64,000 nt of DNA from positions 252,946 through 316,945 of the forward strand of contig CAUYUJ010014327.1 in NCBI GenBank assembly GCA_963575745.1. Direction: 5' to 3'. Position numbers and translations under genes: made by a program. Shown here one piece after another: positions 10,521 to 21,995 of this stretch. The DNA comes from Prorocentrum cordatum (taxonomy: Eukaryota; Sar; Dinophyceae; Prorocentrales; Prorocentraceae). How positions within the stretch are numbered: position 1 is the stretch's first letter; every line of letters begins with the position of its first letter. A model generated the notes under the pieces. It made no database searches, was not told where the DNA came from, and saw only the letters and a program-made list of their open reading frames with translations.

Positions 10521-10959
10521 CCAACCCTTCATCCATGGTCCATGGCGACCACGAACCGCTCGACAGCCTCCCAAAGCCTCGGACGAGACCTCGAAGGGGG
10601 GGGTAACGCTCGCCCTACACAACGAGCAGGGGTTAAGGCAAACGAACAGCCCTGCGTCGGCTGCTGCTGTGCAGAATAGAACCGTTCTGCCGTTCTGCCA
10701 CGAGGTGGAGGAGGGGGGAGGTGAAAGAGGAGGGGCGACCGGGAGAAGGACTTTTCAACATCGACAACTGTGACGCGCAAGACTGGATTGGCAACATGCA
10801 ATCAAGACCGGGGTAAATATTTTAAAGCAGTCTGATTCGAGACCCAAGAACCCATCAAAACAAACCCAAATCGTGCAACTGTACTTCGGGTTGATGCCCT
10901 TGAGGATCCGCGTGGTCCACATGGACTTCCTCTGAGGGCTCTTCCTTAAAGAACACTGG

Positions 10960-12440
10960 CTGGATATGTTCGACTTCTTGAATGAGCCTATCCCGCAATG
11001 CGCAGCACGGTGGGTGCAAGTGCGGAGCAAGCTACCATCACTGCGCGGCAGACTTCTAAGGAAATGTCCAATACGCTTCATTTCCCCGAAACCACAAACC
11101 CCAGCATTCACAAGACATCCAGGGAGGGGCGGGCGGAGCTGAGACCGAGAGACCTTGCGACAGAACGAGCAACGCCAACGGCCAAGCATAAACTCCCACG
11201 AATGCGGGGGTATGCCGGGGCGCTCGGCCCTCAGGCCGGGGGGCAGGCGCCTCGAATGGCACATCCGAAACATGTAGCTTGGGCCACTTACACGGACGTG
11301 CAGCAACGAGCTTGCGAACAGTAATGGCAATCAAAAGAACATGTTCCAGGGCCTCCTCCTGCTCGTCAGGGGTCCTGGGGCGCAGACGGTTACCCGCCTT
11401 CGCAGCCTCGTCGACTTGAACATTCCCCCTTCCCCAGGCCACCCCCGCGTCGGACGGGCGCTCCTCGTGAAGAGACACGCGTGCCATAACTTACTGCTCC
11501 GAGCGGATGCGGTAGGCAACGCGCTGTCCGAGCAATAGGAGCTCCCGCGCGGGTCCCCTGATAATGAAATTGCTCGCGCAAGGGTCCGTTGGCCTGCGCA
11601 GTCCGCATAGTCCGCGCGGACAATGCAATTGCTCGGACTGCGCGAAAGTTCGCACAGTCCGTGTGCAAGCACTCGGGCCCTCGAGGAGCTGTCCCGCGCA
11701 ACGGGGCGCATAAAACTCCACCGCCTTGGGCGCGCGCGGGTAGCCGCCGTGCACTGCGCCGAGAGCCCGACCCAGGGAGCGGTCGGCGCCGCCAAAAACG
11801 GCCAACCCCCAGGCCGCCCGACTGTGTTCTGACACCGCGCGGCGCGACGCACTGTAATCCAGGAAGAGCCCCCTGAAACCAGCTGTTCATCCGACGCCTC
11901 CCCCGCGCCCCCGCACTGCCGGAGCACCTTTCCCGAGGCGTCACGGCGGGGCCAAGCGTTGCCGGGATGGGGGGATATGGCGCGGGTCGACTCTACTTGG
12001 TAACCCAGGCACCGAGCACGAAATCTTGTCCACGAAGCATCGCGCCCGATCACTCGCACGGCCGCCTTCCCTGCAGGCGAGACCTCGCTTGACGGCGTCG
12101 AAGCAGGGGCGGGGGCGCTCCGAGGGCAATCCCTCGGAGGCCCGACGCCCAAAAAGCGGCGCAGCACGGCTCGGCGGAGCATGATGTTGTGAAGCGACCA
12201 GAACTGACACCAGCAAGAACGATCTCGTCGCCGAAGTCCGCCTGCGAGGTTGACCCAATCAATGGGCTCCCACCTGGCCCTGCGCAGGCGCGCGAGCATG
12301 GCCGGAAAAAAGAGCGCGTCACCGGAGGCCAGGGCATAGGGGGCCGCCTGTACCAAGTGATCTTCCAGGCCTGAACGGCGCTCAGGGAACGTGGAACTCC
12401 AGCGACACAAACACACGCAGGAACACACCTGCACAGGCAA
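10960..12440 (-). pseudogene. LINE 2 ORF2 3' part: RNase H end and C-terminal zinc motif, broken
   Basis: At about 11427-11392 the minus strand reads RGNVQVDEAAKAGNRL, matching the GN-x-x-(A)D-x-x-A-K-x-G end of LINE RNase H domains (GNMWADVFAR in LINE 1). In another frame, near 11177-11150, it reads RWRCSFCRK, and around 11020 RTCTHRAAHCG, resembling the two Cys pairs that close dinoflagellate LINE ORF2 proteins. Upstream the 369-codon frame (11331-12440) has protein-like stretches such as ARWEPIDWVNLAGG. Several frame changes are needed to join these parts, so it is not functional. Confidence 0.5.
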
Positions 12441-12699
12441 GGCACTCCACAGCTCTTTCGCATGCCTAACGAGAGGCGCAACGACCGCCAGCCACGTGGG
12501 ATCGTTTCGGTCACGACCAGGCTCGCGAGCGATCTACCCTTGCAGCTGGGCCCGATGACCGGCCCCGCCTGCTGGCGGATTCCGCGGGGCCCCCCATCCG
12601 AAACCCCATGGGCCACGGACCAGCACTGGGCCCGAGGCAGAGGCCCCGAGACCCAAATCTGTTTGGCATGGTGGGCGACCTATTTCTCCATGCATGGCG

Positions 12700-13510
12700 C
12701 GCCCTGGAGGGGGTGGACGACGCGGCCCCTGGCGCTGCCGCGCCAGGACGGGGTCGTCGATCTTCGCGCGCCTGACCCAGCGATGGGGGGACTCAACCGG
12801 GCAATTCTGCGGGCGCCCCCGACGCCTGACCCGCGATGCCGCGAGTGTGAGCCTGGGCTTCCCTCCAGCGACTCCGCCCTACGGGTTCCCGCGCGGTCGG
12901 CCAGTTCCTGCGTGGGCGCGCCCCTCTGGTCAGCATCTGTTTCCTCAGCGTCAGCCCAGGGCCGCAACCTCGACGGAGCCATCGCACTCCATGTAAGTCC
13001 CAGAGACGACGACTGAGCAGGGGTCGGTGGCGGCATGGCTGACGCGCTAGAGGGGGAAGGCGACGCAGCCCTTCGTGCTGCTGCGCCAGGACGAGGTCGT
13101 CGCCCTCCACGTGGTGGACTCGCAGCGCTAGCAATGCCTGTCGCGCACTCGTCGCGAAGCTCCCGGCTGGGCAATTCTGCGGACGCCCCCAACGCCTGAC
13201 CCTTCCGCGATGCAGGGGGGCCCGCGCCGCCGCAAGAAGGCCCAGTCTGGGGACCTGGAAGCCGACGCGGCAGCCGATGCCGTCGCCGCCCTGGCATCGC
13301 GGGCATCGCTGGAAATGACGCTCCCGCCAGGCGCAGCAGTGGCCATGGAAATGCGCACCCCGCCAGTAGGCCGCTAACGTGAGAGCTCGGGCTTCCCTCC
13401 GGCGAGCCCACCCTGCTGGGCCCCTCGCGGCAGGCCAGGCCCGTCGCGAGATTCGTTCGCAGGGCAGTCTCTGCCTACTCAGGGCCAGCCCAGGTCTGCA
13501 ACTGTCTCGG
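12700..13510. repeat. Diverged tandem duplication inside LINE 2
   Basis: Sequence of about 12705-12990 recurs, with insertions, in about 13050-13510. Shared blocks include GCGCCAGGACG, GGGCAATTCTGCGG then CGCCCCC, CGCCTGACCC, GGGCTTCCCTCC and CAGCCCAGG. The duplication explains the repeated VRRIAQ/ARRIAR segments in the overlapping minus-strand frames. Confidence 0.6.
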
Positions 13511-14832
13511 GATAAATGGCGCACTTGCCGCCGCGGCAAGGGGCGTTGGCGCCACCGAAGCGCTGCGCGCATCAGCGCCGGGTGCTGGGGTAGATGCCAA
13601 AGTAGCCTTCGCCGCGGCACAGTAACTGAAGCGCGCTGCACGACTCGCCCCGCGGCTCGGCCACGCCCCCGCCTCCTTGGGGGCGCCCAGCTGCCGGCTA
13701 CACCCGCGGCTGCGCATCCGCCTCCAAGCGTGCCTAGCCACGGCCGCCCCCTTGGCCATCTCCGCCGCTGCCACTGACGCCATCGCCGACTGCGTGAGGG
13801 CAGCGTCTCCGCCGGCGGATGGGGGGGGCCCCGAGGCCTCGGGCGGGCTGCCGGTCGCCGCCGCCAGCTGGCCCGTGGGCCACCACCGCCCGCCATTTCC
13901 CAGCAGCATCTGGCTGCGCGGCAGGACCTGGATCAACGGCGTCATCATCGCCACTGGCGCGCGTGTTCTTGGAGGACAAGCGCGCGCTCCCGCAGGGCCT
14001 TCTGCTCAGCCTGCAGCGTTTCGTCCTGCTGGCGAACTTCTCCGAAGAAGGTCCCCGCCGCGCTGTCGAAGGCCTCCGACATCTGCTTCTCGCGACCTTT
14101 CGCCGTCTCCAAAACCCGACGGGCCCAGTCCGTCGAAATCAGCGAAACCGGAAAGCCTATCGTCGTCCAAATCGATGCCGTCGAGCTTTCCGTCCACGAG
14201 CGTGGTCGGCGCGGGTTCAACTGGCCCGCTGCCGTTGGCCGCCGCTGAACTCGACGCCGCAGCGGCTGGGGCCCCGCGCCCCGCGGCGACCTCCGAAGCC
14301 GCCGACTTGCACTCCGCTTCCGCCGACCCGCGCTCCTCGACCATGGTCACCGCCGGACTCTCCCGGCATTCAATTTGCACCAGCACCGCGCTATCCGACT
14401 CGAGACGCCCAATGGCATCTCGAACTTTGGCGCGGGCCTGGCTCGCGCGGACCTGCGCGGGCGTCTCCGGCGACTTCGGCTTGCCAAGTCACCCAAGCTG
14501 CCGGCATTTTCTCGAGGCCGCCGTATCCCCAAACGTTTCGGCCAACCACGCCATCGACAACGACTCCTCCCGTGACCTGGCTGCTGACTAAGGCTTGGTC
14601 TTGGCCACAACTGCCGATTTGTACTTTGCCGCCCTGTCTCTGCCCCCACGAGATGAGCTTCGGCGAAAGCCGCGGGTGCTTGCGCGGCGTCGACGTCGAG
14701 CTTCTCCAAGGGCTTGGCACAGCTGCCAGCACAGCGGAAAGGACGAGCTCTAGCCAACACCAGCTTTTCGGCCTCCCTGCCATCGCTCGCCCAGTGCTTG
14801 CACCACTTCAAGCGTAGGACGATTATCGTCAC
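13475..14832 (-). pseudogene. LINE 2 ORF1-like sequence, frame-broken
   Basis: Starting near 14832 the minus strand has WCKHW and, about 20 residues later, FRCAGSCAK, a spaced Cys arrangement reminiscent of the N-terminal zinc finger of LINE 1 ORF1 (WYCKSC...CAKC). Further on, in other frames, come an acidic segment (LDGIDLDDDRLSGFADFDG) and a helical Gln/Glu/Arg-rich segment (EVRQQDETLQAEQKALRER). At least three frame changes are needed. Assignment rests on position, order and these motifs only. Confidence 0.45.
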
Positions 14833-15277
14833 AACCTCTTCTCCCTACAGAGCACTTTCGCCAGCGAAAAGGTCTGCAACAAAACAACGCAACCAAACCA
14901 AACTTTGTTTAAATTTGAGCCGCGGGTTGCATTGCAAAGCGCGCGCGGCCGAAGTCGCGCACCGCGGCCGCGCGGCCGGCAAGGGCGGGCGTGGCGCCGA
15001 GCGACCGCTGCCTGCAAACATCTAAAGCGGGGGCCCACAATGACCCACATATTGCCTGTCAGTGAGACCCACTGGAAACATCGGCTGGCGTCCAAGGCAT
15101 TTGTGTAGCCGCCTGGGTGTCCTCTAGGCGCGATTCTGGCCGTGAGAATATACAGCAGGTGCACGATTTGCCCCCCCGGCGCCGACATGTTTTCTGCAGG
15201 CGCCGCACCACGAGTGTTGTATGCTTTTTCGTGAGCGTTTTTGTTGCCCGTTTCTGCAGCGCGCTGTGTGAATGGAT

Positions 15278-15341
15278 TTCACGTGCCCACGGTGGCCGCG
15301 TCGCGCATGAACGAGCGACCCAGCCACCGTGGGCACGTGAA
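15278..15341. repeat. Perfect 19-bp inverted repeat
   Basis: TTCACGTGCCCACGGTGGC (15278-15296) is perfectly inverted at 15323-15341 with a 26-base loop. The arms include CACGTG. It lies in the 5' part of the LINE 2 insertion and is unusually well preserved for so decayed an element, so it may be a later insertion. Confidence 0.85.
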
Positions 15342-15846
15342 CAGAAACTGCTGTGGATTGCGCGAGCGTTGCGTGATATATGCGAGCGAACGGCTCTCGC
15401 TAGAATATGATATAACAGACATGCAATGTAACTTCACACTTATTTGTAGACGGCCTTCTTGCTCCTGTGCGGGAAAGAGGTTCTGAAGTTTCGCGCAAGG
15501 ACAACGCAAACCGTATGGACGCCGAACGCGATGGCATACGCCCGTTGTCGCCACCGTTGCCAAGGCCCTCACGACCCGCAACAGTCCATGTCGTGGCGAG
15601 ATGGCGGTCTCCGTGATGAAAGGCGAGCACTTGTCTGCCCTGAGCCACGACGAGGACAGCACGGTTTTGGGTTCGCGTCCTCCTCAACCGCCAGTGCCAG
15701 GCGGGGGAGGGCAAGTGATCACGGCACGCGACAACCGCGGAGAAAAACACAGGGACGACAATGCACCGTCGCCCGCTGAACATGGGCGAACAGCTGGGGC
15801 TGCGTGGGACAAAAACAGCGGCCTTGGCAGCCCGAGCGCAAAAAGC

Positions 15847-15868
15847 CTTGAGCCAAAACGGTTACCGA
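15847..15868 (-). other. Degraded dinoflagellate spliced-leader relic (5' end of LINE 2)
   Basis: The minus strand reads TCGGTAACCG then TTTTGGCTCAAG: 19 of 22 positions agree with the DinoSL consensus (D)CCGTAGCCATTTTGGCTCAAG (mismatches at the third, seventh and tenth bases). It ends exactly where the putative 15-bp TSD starts. Confidence 0.65.
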
Positions 15869-15883
15869 CGAGCGGGAGGAGGA

Positions 15884-16205
15884 AGAGGAAGGGCCTTCTT
15901 GCTCCACCACCTCCTCCTACCCCCCTCTCGTCCTCCGTGTTTTCCTCCTCTTCCTCCCTCTCCTTCTGCTGTTTCTTTTCCCCCTACCCCTCTCGTCCTC
16001 CGTCCTTCCCATCCGCCCTCCCCACCGCCTCCGCCTTCGCTCCCGCCTCCGCCTCCGCCTCCGCCTCCACCTCCACCTCCCCCTGTTCCTGCTCCTGCTC
16101 CTCCTCATCCTCCTTTTTCTGCTCCTGCTCCTCCTCACCTCCTCCTCCTCCTTTTCCTCTTCTTCCTCCTCCGTTTCCTTTTCCTCCTCCTCCTCCTCCG
16201 TCTTG
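15884..16205 (+). repeat. Polypyrimidine (CTCCTC/TCCGCC)n tract
   Basis: About 320 bp of CCT/CTC-rich sequence. Ser/Pro/Leu-rich plus-strand and Glu/Arg-rich minus-strand ORFs are artefacts. Confidence 0.85.
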
Positions 16206-16392
16206 CGCACGATGAAAGCAAGCGCCCACCACCGCCCGCACCACACGCCAAATACCCCCCCCTCTCAATGTTCCACATCTTCTCCCCTCCTCTCCACCCC
16301 TGGTCCTGCCCCCCCCTCGCCCGGTTGGTTGGTGGCGATACCCTTCCTCCCATACACCCAGACAGGCTCTGTCGCGATCCTGCTCACAACGT

Positions 16393-16525
16393 AGCTCCCC
16401 AGAGGGCTGGACCCCTGCCCCGGCGGGACCCGTGTTTCACCCCGAGTCGTTGCTCGAACGTCCGGGGGGGCAGGCGATGGCCCCTGGAGGCCGAACGTCG
16501 GCAGACCCCCGTCTCGATTTTTCCA
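16393..16525 (+). repeat. Dispersed repeat family G, copy 1
   Basis: About 130 bp aligning with 22560-22690, 41497-41640 and 51295-51420, all in the same orientation. Common blocks: AGGGCTGGACCC, CAGGACCCGT-like, CACCCCGAGTCGT, GGAGGCCGAA and CCGTCTCGATTTT. No TIRs seen. About 16560-16690 is a second dispersed repeat, related to about 55196-55310 and more weakly to 32340-32450. Confidence 0.55.
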
Positions 16526-17001
16526 CCACGGGAGGACGTCACGGGGAAAGCAGAAGGTACCGATGCCGCTACTCCCCAGACTTCTCCCGGGGCGCATTCT
16601 GACAAGGATCTGGAAGCGAATCCAGCAGTTGCGACGAGGGCTGCCCAGGAGGCCCCCAGAGGGGAAAACCAGGGAAGGGCGAGGGTATGGGCACCTTTTC
16701 CTCCCTGAACGTCAGGGGTGGCGATTCCCCTGCCTCCTACACGCGGCGGGCCAGGGCAGCTGCAGTCTGCCGGCGTCACCGAGGGAGAAGCCGGGTTCCA
16801 CGGCGTACCCGTCGTCGCGCCGAATCGCCTGCGGGGGCCGCCGCCGCAACGGCCGCAGGGGGTTTCGGCGGTCGGCTGCGGCGTCCGACGTTCTCCATGC
16901 CGACGTCGAAGATGCATCGCCGAGGCGGCGCGATCCTCCGACACCATCTGCTCTGACCCAATCGCGATGGTCTCTGCCGATGGGGCCAGATGCTGCGGCT
17001 T

Positions 17002-17130
17002 CAGCGTCTGCGTTCCTCGCGGCGGCCCCAGCCCTTCGCTGACGTGTGCAGGAGCCTGGCTGTTCCGATGTCGCTGGTGACTCCTGCACAAATCAACGAA
17101 GGGCGAGGGCCACGAGGAACGCAAACGCTG
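17002..17130. mobile_element. Foldback element, 50-bp arms
   Basis: The left arm CAGCGTCTGCGTTCCTCGC and onward to TGTGCAGGAG is inverted at about 17083-17130 (CTCCTGCACA through CGAGGAACGCAAACGCTG), with a loop of about 28 bases. The stretch before it (about 16865-16970) is a partial family D copy (ATGCATCGCCGAGGCGGCGC, GATCCTCCGACACCATC). Confidence 0.65.
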
Positions 17131-17167
17131 ATAGTAACACAATACCCACACAGACCAAACGTCCCCC

Positions 17168-17372
17168 ACCATGATGACGGTGGCGAGGACGTTGATATTA
17201 ATGATGGTGATACCAACGATGATGTCAATGGCCGTGATGTCGCAAGCCCCGTTAGCATCCCCGGGGGGGGCAAACTTCAACCATTGCCTCCGCCAGCTCA
17301 AGCGCCATTGACATCAGTGTGGGCATCAGAATCATCAACCTCAACGTCCTCGCCACCATCAGTGGGATATCA
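17168..17372. repeat. Imperfect inverted repeat around GAGGACGTTGA
   Basis: GGTGGCGAGGACGTTGATAT and flanks (17168-17232) recur inverted as CAACGTCCTCGCCACC with flanks (about 17312-17372), arms around 60 bp. A hydrophobic minus-strand stretch here (GACDITAIDIIVGITI) comes from this repeat and is not taken as an exon. Confidence 0.6.
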
Positions 17373-17989
17373 GAGTGCTGCCCATCCCTAAGCCTAGGGA
17401 GGCCGTCTGTGGGTGGGGGGTGGTCTCCTCTGTTAGGCTTTCGGCCAACTTTTCGGATGCATTCGTCGGGGCTCTCTGGGGGTCTGGACGGGAGACGGAG
17501 GGGGCGGTGCGGACGGTCGGCAAGGGGGAGCGCCTCACGCGGGCCCCGAGCGCGATGTTCGGCACTGGCACTGGATAGGGGGGGGGGCCTTGTGGGCGGT
17601 GGCGCCGCGCTCGAGACTTCCCGCCCAAACTGTTCCAGTCTCCCCACACCCCGCCCCCCCAGTCTTAGCAGAACCCCTGGGGGGCCCAGGAGAGCTCCTG
17701 CGACGGTGGCTCAGTAGTGCCCGCGCCCGCAAGACTTCACAGACAGAGGACGCAAAGAGGCGCCGCGAGCTCGAGAGCCCAGCAAAACAGCAGGAAGCGA
17801 TAAAAGGCATCAAGCAGAGCGGGACAGGGGGGGGAGGGGAGGGGAGCCGAGGAGGGGGATGCGAACGAGCTGGGGCCAGGGGGTGCGGGGAGGACGAGCG
17901 AGGACGAGGGAAGGCGCCCATGGATGGAGAAGTGAGGAGCGATGCTTGCGGGCTGACGGATGGCATGATGGAAGGGAGGAGGAGGGGAT

Positions 17990-18066
17990 CGAGGAGAAGG
18001 AGGAGGAGGAGGAGGAGGAGGAGGAGGAGGAGGAGGAGGAGGAGGAGGAGGAGGAGAGAGGAGGAG
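17990..18066 (+). repeat. (GAG)n microsatellite
   Basis: About 75 bp of nearly pure GAG/GGA. The poly-Glu, poly-Arg and poly-Leu ORFs that overlap are artefacts. Confidence 0.95.
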
Positions 18067-18235
18067 GAAGAGTTGGGATGGAGGGTGAACGGGGAGCTGG
18101 GCACCACGCGCGCAGCACAGCACCCGGGCAACGCAGCGCGCCGCGAAGCGCGACCGCGGCAGGCCCACTCCGGAGCGCACCGGCAGACCCCAGGGGCGGG
18201 CGGGGCCCCGGGAGGGCGGGAGAGCCCAAAGTCGA

Positions 18236-18411
18236 TACAGTCAGCCCGTGGAATGAGGATGCGCGATAAGGACGCAAGGGCCTTGGACGCCCATGTCGCA
18301 GCTTTTCGAGCGGGGCAAGGCCAACGAGAGCGGCCAAGGATGGGCCGAAGGGCAAGGATGCAAGGGTACCCTCGGGAAGGTTGCCCATCCTTACTATGCG
18401 GGTTGACTGTA
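18236..18411 (+). mobile_element. Family E MITE, copy 1 (Tc1/mariner-like ends)
   Basis: 176-bp element. Left end TACAGTCAGCCCGTGGAATG; the right end, inverted, is TACAGTCAACCCGCATAGTA, both continuing into AGGATG. Each end is TA followed by CAGTC, consistent with a TA target duplication of the Tc1/mariner type. The interior (GCAAGGGCCTTGGA, TTTTCGAGCGGGGC, GCGGCCAAGGATGGGCCGA) is shared with 52706-52883 and, inverted, 46006-46180. Confidence 0.75.
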
Positions 18412-18414
18412 AGC

Positions 18415-18600
18415 CGGATCGGCGATCGACATGAATCGGATCGGCGGAAATCGGCAGCCGAGTCGGGAGAAGTGGGATCCGCGGAAATCGGCAGGCGAAT
18501 GTGCCTCCAATAAGAACTCAGAAACCACATTGGCATCCGAAGTCGAACCGACCCGGAATCGGAAGCCATCGACGTCGAAATCGAACCGAATCGAGTCGGG
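18415..18600 (+). repeat. ATCGG-rich repeat (family H)
   Basis: GGATCGGCG, AAATCGGCAG and GAATCGAGTCGG motifs directly behind the family E copy. Same composition as 7618-7870. Confidence 0.5.
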
Positions 18601-18719
18601 CCTCCGGACTTTCCGCCGCAACGGCCGGGGCACGGCCCTCGGCGGTGCGACGGCGCGGGGCACGGCCGGGGCCTACCCTCTCGTCGGGGAACGGCGCTTG
18701 AGCAACGAGCGAGAACACG

Positions 18720-19030
<311 letters not shown>

Positions 19031-19539
19031 GCTTCTGTGTCGGCGACTAGGCAAAGCGGCCGCGCTGGCGGAAAAACACTGGTAGGGCATACGATCGCGA
19101 ATCAAACCGCAATGCGCCACACACACACACTTTCTCCTCGGCAGCGGCGCGCTCTGCGACGCAGCAGTGACGGTGCATCAACGGCCGGAGTGCGAGCGCG
19201 TGCGGATGCAACCGAAGAGGACAAGAGGACCAGGAGAATGGCAGTGCTGTCGGGGTGGCAAAGAAGGGATCGGGAACGAGGAGTGAGCCGAAACGGGCAG
19301 GCGTCGGGGGCAGACCGCACACACACACGCACACAAACCCTCACCCCACCCCCCTCGCATACGCATACCCCTCCGAAGCCGCGGTGGGATGGCACGCGAA
19401 GGTCGACGGGCTACCTGGGGGGCGAACGAACCTACCTCGCTTTTGACCACCCTCGCTTCCAAGAGATGCCAAGCGATGCCAAACTACGGCCTGTACTGGC
19501 CAGGCCGCTTGACGAGGAGGCGCGTGGTATGCCTTGGCT

Positions 19540-19765
19540 TTTGCCCGGAAGCGAAAGCGGGGCTTGGCTGTGCCTTGGATTGGCTATGCCTTGGCTTTGC
19601 CCGAAAGCGGGGCAGGTACTTCACGCTCTGACACCCGGGGGGGGCCTGTTGTCGGAGGCCGGCGGGGCCCACCTGCGGGGGCCTGTCGAGGGCCGCCTGC
19701 GCGGGCCTGCCGAGGCCGGCCGGGCCCACCCGAGGGGGCCCGTGGAGGCTGGTCGGGGCTGCCAC
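19540..19765 (+). repeat. GC-rich short tandem motifs
   Basis: GCCTTGGCTTTGCCCG with AAAGCGGGGC repeats three times (19530-19620), followed by GGCCTGCCGAGG/GGGCCCACC motifs. No gene is evident. Confidence 0.5.
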
Positions 19766-19879
19766 GGGGAGGGCTGCCCGTGCGCAAGCTGCCCTTGGTG
19801 GCCTCCAGTTTCCTTCTCGCTGTCCTTGTCAAACCCAGCGGCATTGAGTTGCCCTCCGTGGCTTCCACAAAAGTGCAAA

Positions 19880-20830
19880 GAAGTATATCGTGTATGTTAA
19901 ACAGAGCTGCTAAAAAAGACTCACTGAAACTGTTTCTGAGATTGGCGTCGCCTTATTGCGGTGCCGACCTTAAGGCTTCACCCAGTCCCCGAGGGCACAC
20001 CCCTGAGCTTGCCACCGCCTTGGGCTTGCCGATCCCAGGGGTTGGGACGAGCTCGAGGTTGGCGAACATATCCGCCAAACTCCCAGCCCGTGAGGGGCCT
20101 GGCAAAGCACCCGTGGGAGCGCGGCGGTGCCTTGGCACGCACGCGGCACGGCCCACCAAGAGAGCCCAGACTGCACAGGAAAAGCGGCACACAAGCAGAC
20201 ACCTTCACTTTTGGTCGTGGGCAGGCCACGGAAGACATCACGCGCTGCGGCCCCACCGAGGGTGCTGCCTTGGCCTCAGCCAGCGAGCACGGCACCCAGC
20301 TCGGGTGTGACTCCCTGGCGAGGCCGCCGCCGCCGAGGCGCGCCTCCCCTTCGCCGCAACTTCGGGCCCGCAGGGTGGCCACGCGGTCGGCCAGCCAAGT
20401 AAGCACCTGCACGCTTCACGCAGGCACGAACGCCCACACTCGTCTGCGTAATCACGCGAGGCACGCGCACCTCTTCCTCCGGCGGCGAGGTGGCGGCACC
20501 GCCGCGAGCAACTAGTTACGAAGCCGCGGGCGCGCGCGGTCGAGCGCCTCCTGGCGTGTAGTTAGCAACCAGGTGGGCGGACTGCACGGACCGTCGCGCA
20601 CAGAGCCAGGCGCAGAAGCGCGGCGCGCACGTGGAAGGCGCTCGCAGGCGGGGGCGCAGACGTGCAGGAAGCATAGCGGTCGATCATCCTCTTGCAGGAG
20701 CCAGCGCACAAGGGCCAAAGTACGTGCAAGCACGCACAAACAACTTCGAGCGCAGGCAGCATCGCGCCGACACTGCTCAAACCCATCACACGACCCCTGT
20801 GTCACACGTGGGTGGTAGAATTGCACATTG
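19880..20830. other. Unassigned mixed-composition region
   Basis: Open frames of 74-258 codons exist on both strands, none with a recognisable motif and no consistent frame. The minus strand has protein-like bits (LTWLADRVATLRAR near 20400, CKRMIDRYASCTSAP near 20690), but no splice context could be trusted. No gene is called. Confidence 0.3.
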
Positions 20831-21021
20831 CCCATCAGAGACGTCGCCCCGCGAGCCCATGGGCCCGCATGCGCGCCGCCGCCAGGGCGGTCCAGCGGCG
20901 ATCCAAGAAGCCCGCGCGGGCCTTCGAAGGTTTACCTGAATGCTGCTTTACACTCTTCGGTGAAAAGGACGCCAGAAACTAGGAAACAAATGCAGGACCC
21001 CTCTCCCTCAGATTTGGGCGC

Positions 21022-21245
21022 CCGAGTTATCCGGGGTAACTCGGGTCCGGGGTAAGTCGGGTTTGGATTCCCGAAAAAGGAACCCGAGTTAGCCCTGACC
21101 CGAGCTACCCCTGATGATTCGGGGCTCTGGATGCCCGAGTTATCCGGGGTAACTCGGGTCCGGGGTAACTCGGGCTTGGATTCCCGAAAAACGAACCCGA
21201 GTTATCCCTGACCCGAGTTACCCCTGATGATTCGGGGCTCTGACA
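21022..21245 (+). repeat. Tandem duplication of a 112-bp palindromic unit
   Basis: Two nearly identical copies (from about 21022 and 21133). Each contains CCGAGTTATCCGGGGTAACT, an inverted-repeat core, then TTGGATTCCCGAAAAA and CCCCTGATGATTCGGGG. CCGAGTTA/TAACTCGG occurs about eight times in both orientations. Confidence 0.8.
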
Positions 21246-21654
21246 GATCCCCTTTTTCCCTAAAGGGAAACGGCAAGGAGTGACCGGCTCAGTGTGAGGA
21301 ACACATCGACCTGGCATCGGTGGCACCTCGCCGACGGGTCGGCCAGAGGCCCCTGACAGCGACACCGGACGCTCCCGGGCGGGGTGGGCCATCGGGCCCC
21401 CCTCGGCGAGCAATCGGCGATGGTGGATCGATTCGTTCCCTCGGCCTTTCCCCCCCTACGTTACCCCTGAGACGCCGACTGGGCCCGGCGTTCGGTCATA
21501 ACTCGGGCGTCTGGCGGCCGTTTGGGACGATCCGGGCCTCCCCGGACGCCCTTCGACGAGGCGCGGCTGCTGGAGAGCTCCCCGAGGCTGGGGAGCCGCC
21601 AGGAAGCCTGACACCTCGAACCTTATGTCCGATTTCTGGAAAAATCAGAAACAT

Positions 21655-21809
21655 TCGGCGGTGGACAAACCTCCCTTAGGGAAAACGGCCTGGGACCGAA
21701 ACCGACGGACCTGGACCCGCAAAAATGACGGCCGCGACGCCCTCTCGCGAACCGAAAACGGCCAATTCCTCAATCGACGTGTCAGGGTAGGAGGTCTGTC
21801 CACATCCGA
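21655..21809 (+). mobile_element. Family B MITE, copy 2
   Basis: Left end TCGGCGGTGGACAAACCTCC; right end inverted TCGGATGTGGACAGACCTCC. The interior shares GACGGCCGCGACGCCCTCTC, GAACCGAAAACGG and ATCGACGTGTCAGGGTAGG with copies 1 and 3 but is more diverged. No clear TSD. Confidence 0.75.
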
Positions 21810-21851
21810 TCAAATATGGATGCATGCGGCATAAGCATCCAAGCGCTCGGA

Positions 21852-21973
21852 GGTCCGCGCCGATGTCTTGGATCGGCGCTGGGCCCCCCTTCCCGACGCG
21901 CGGAGGCCGCCGAAGCGGCGCCGGAGGCACCGCCAGGGGCCCCCACTGCCGATCCAAAGAAATCCGCGCGGAC
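21852..21973 (+). mobile_element. Family F MITE
   Basis: 122-bp palindromic element. The left arm GGTCCGCGCCGATGTCTTGG then ATCGGCGCTGGG is inverted at the right end (GATCCAAAGAAATCCGCGCG then GACC), TIRs of about 36 bp. Related to 4705-4818 and 58213-58315. It sits between family B copy 2 and family A copy 2. Confidence 0.7.
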
Positions 21974-21995
21974 CGCGGCAAGCTCGTGCTCATGC

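Larger units (their letters stand above)
10751..15868 (-). mobile_element. LINE 2: decayed non-LTR retrotransposon with SL at its 5' end
   Basis: About 5.1 kb on the minus strand. The 5' end (15868) is a degraded dinoflagellate spliced leader. Directly beyond it CGAGCGGGAGGAGGA (15869-15883) matches CGACCGGGAGAAGGA (10736-10750) at 13 of 15 positions, a plausible old TSD. Between them, broken minus-strand frames give an ORF1-like N-terminal Cys motif (near 14800), a helical segment, an RNase H C-terminal motif and a C-terminal Cys-rich tail, in the order seen in LINE 1. No reverse transcriptase core is readable, so part of ORF2 is lost or scrambled. The short length against LINE 1 (6.3 kb) agrees with deletion. 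Confidence 0.65.

Noticed and set aside
16384-17301. Membrane-helix exon near 17120-17270 on the minus strand
   Set aside because: The hydrophobic stretch comes from an inverted repeat (GAGGACGTTGATATTAATG), which also exists in the opposite orientation 100 bp away.
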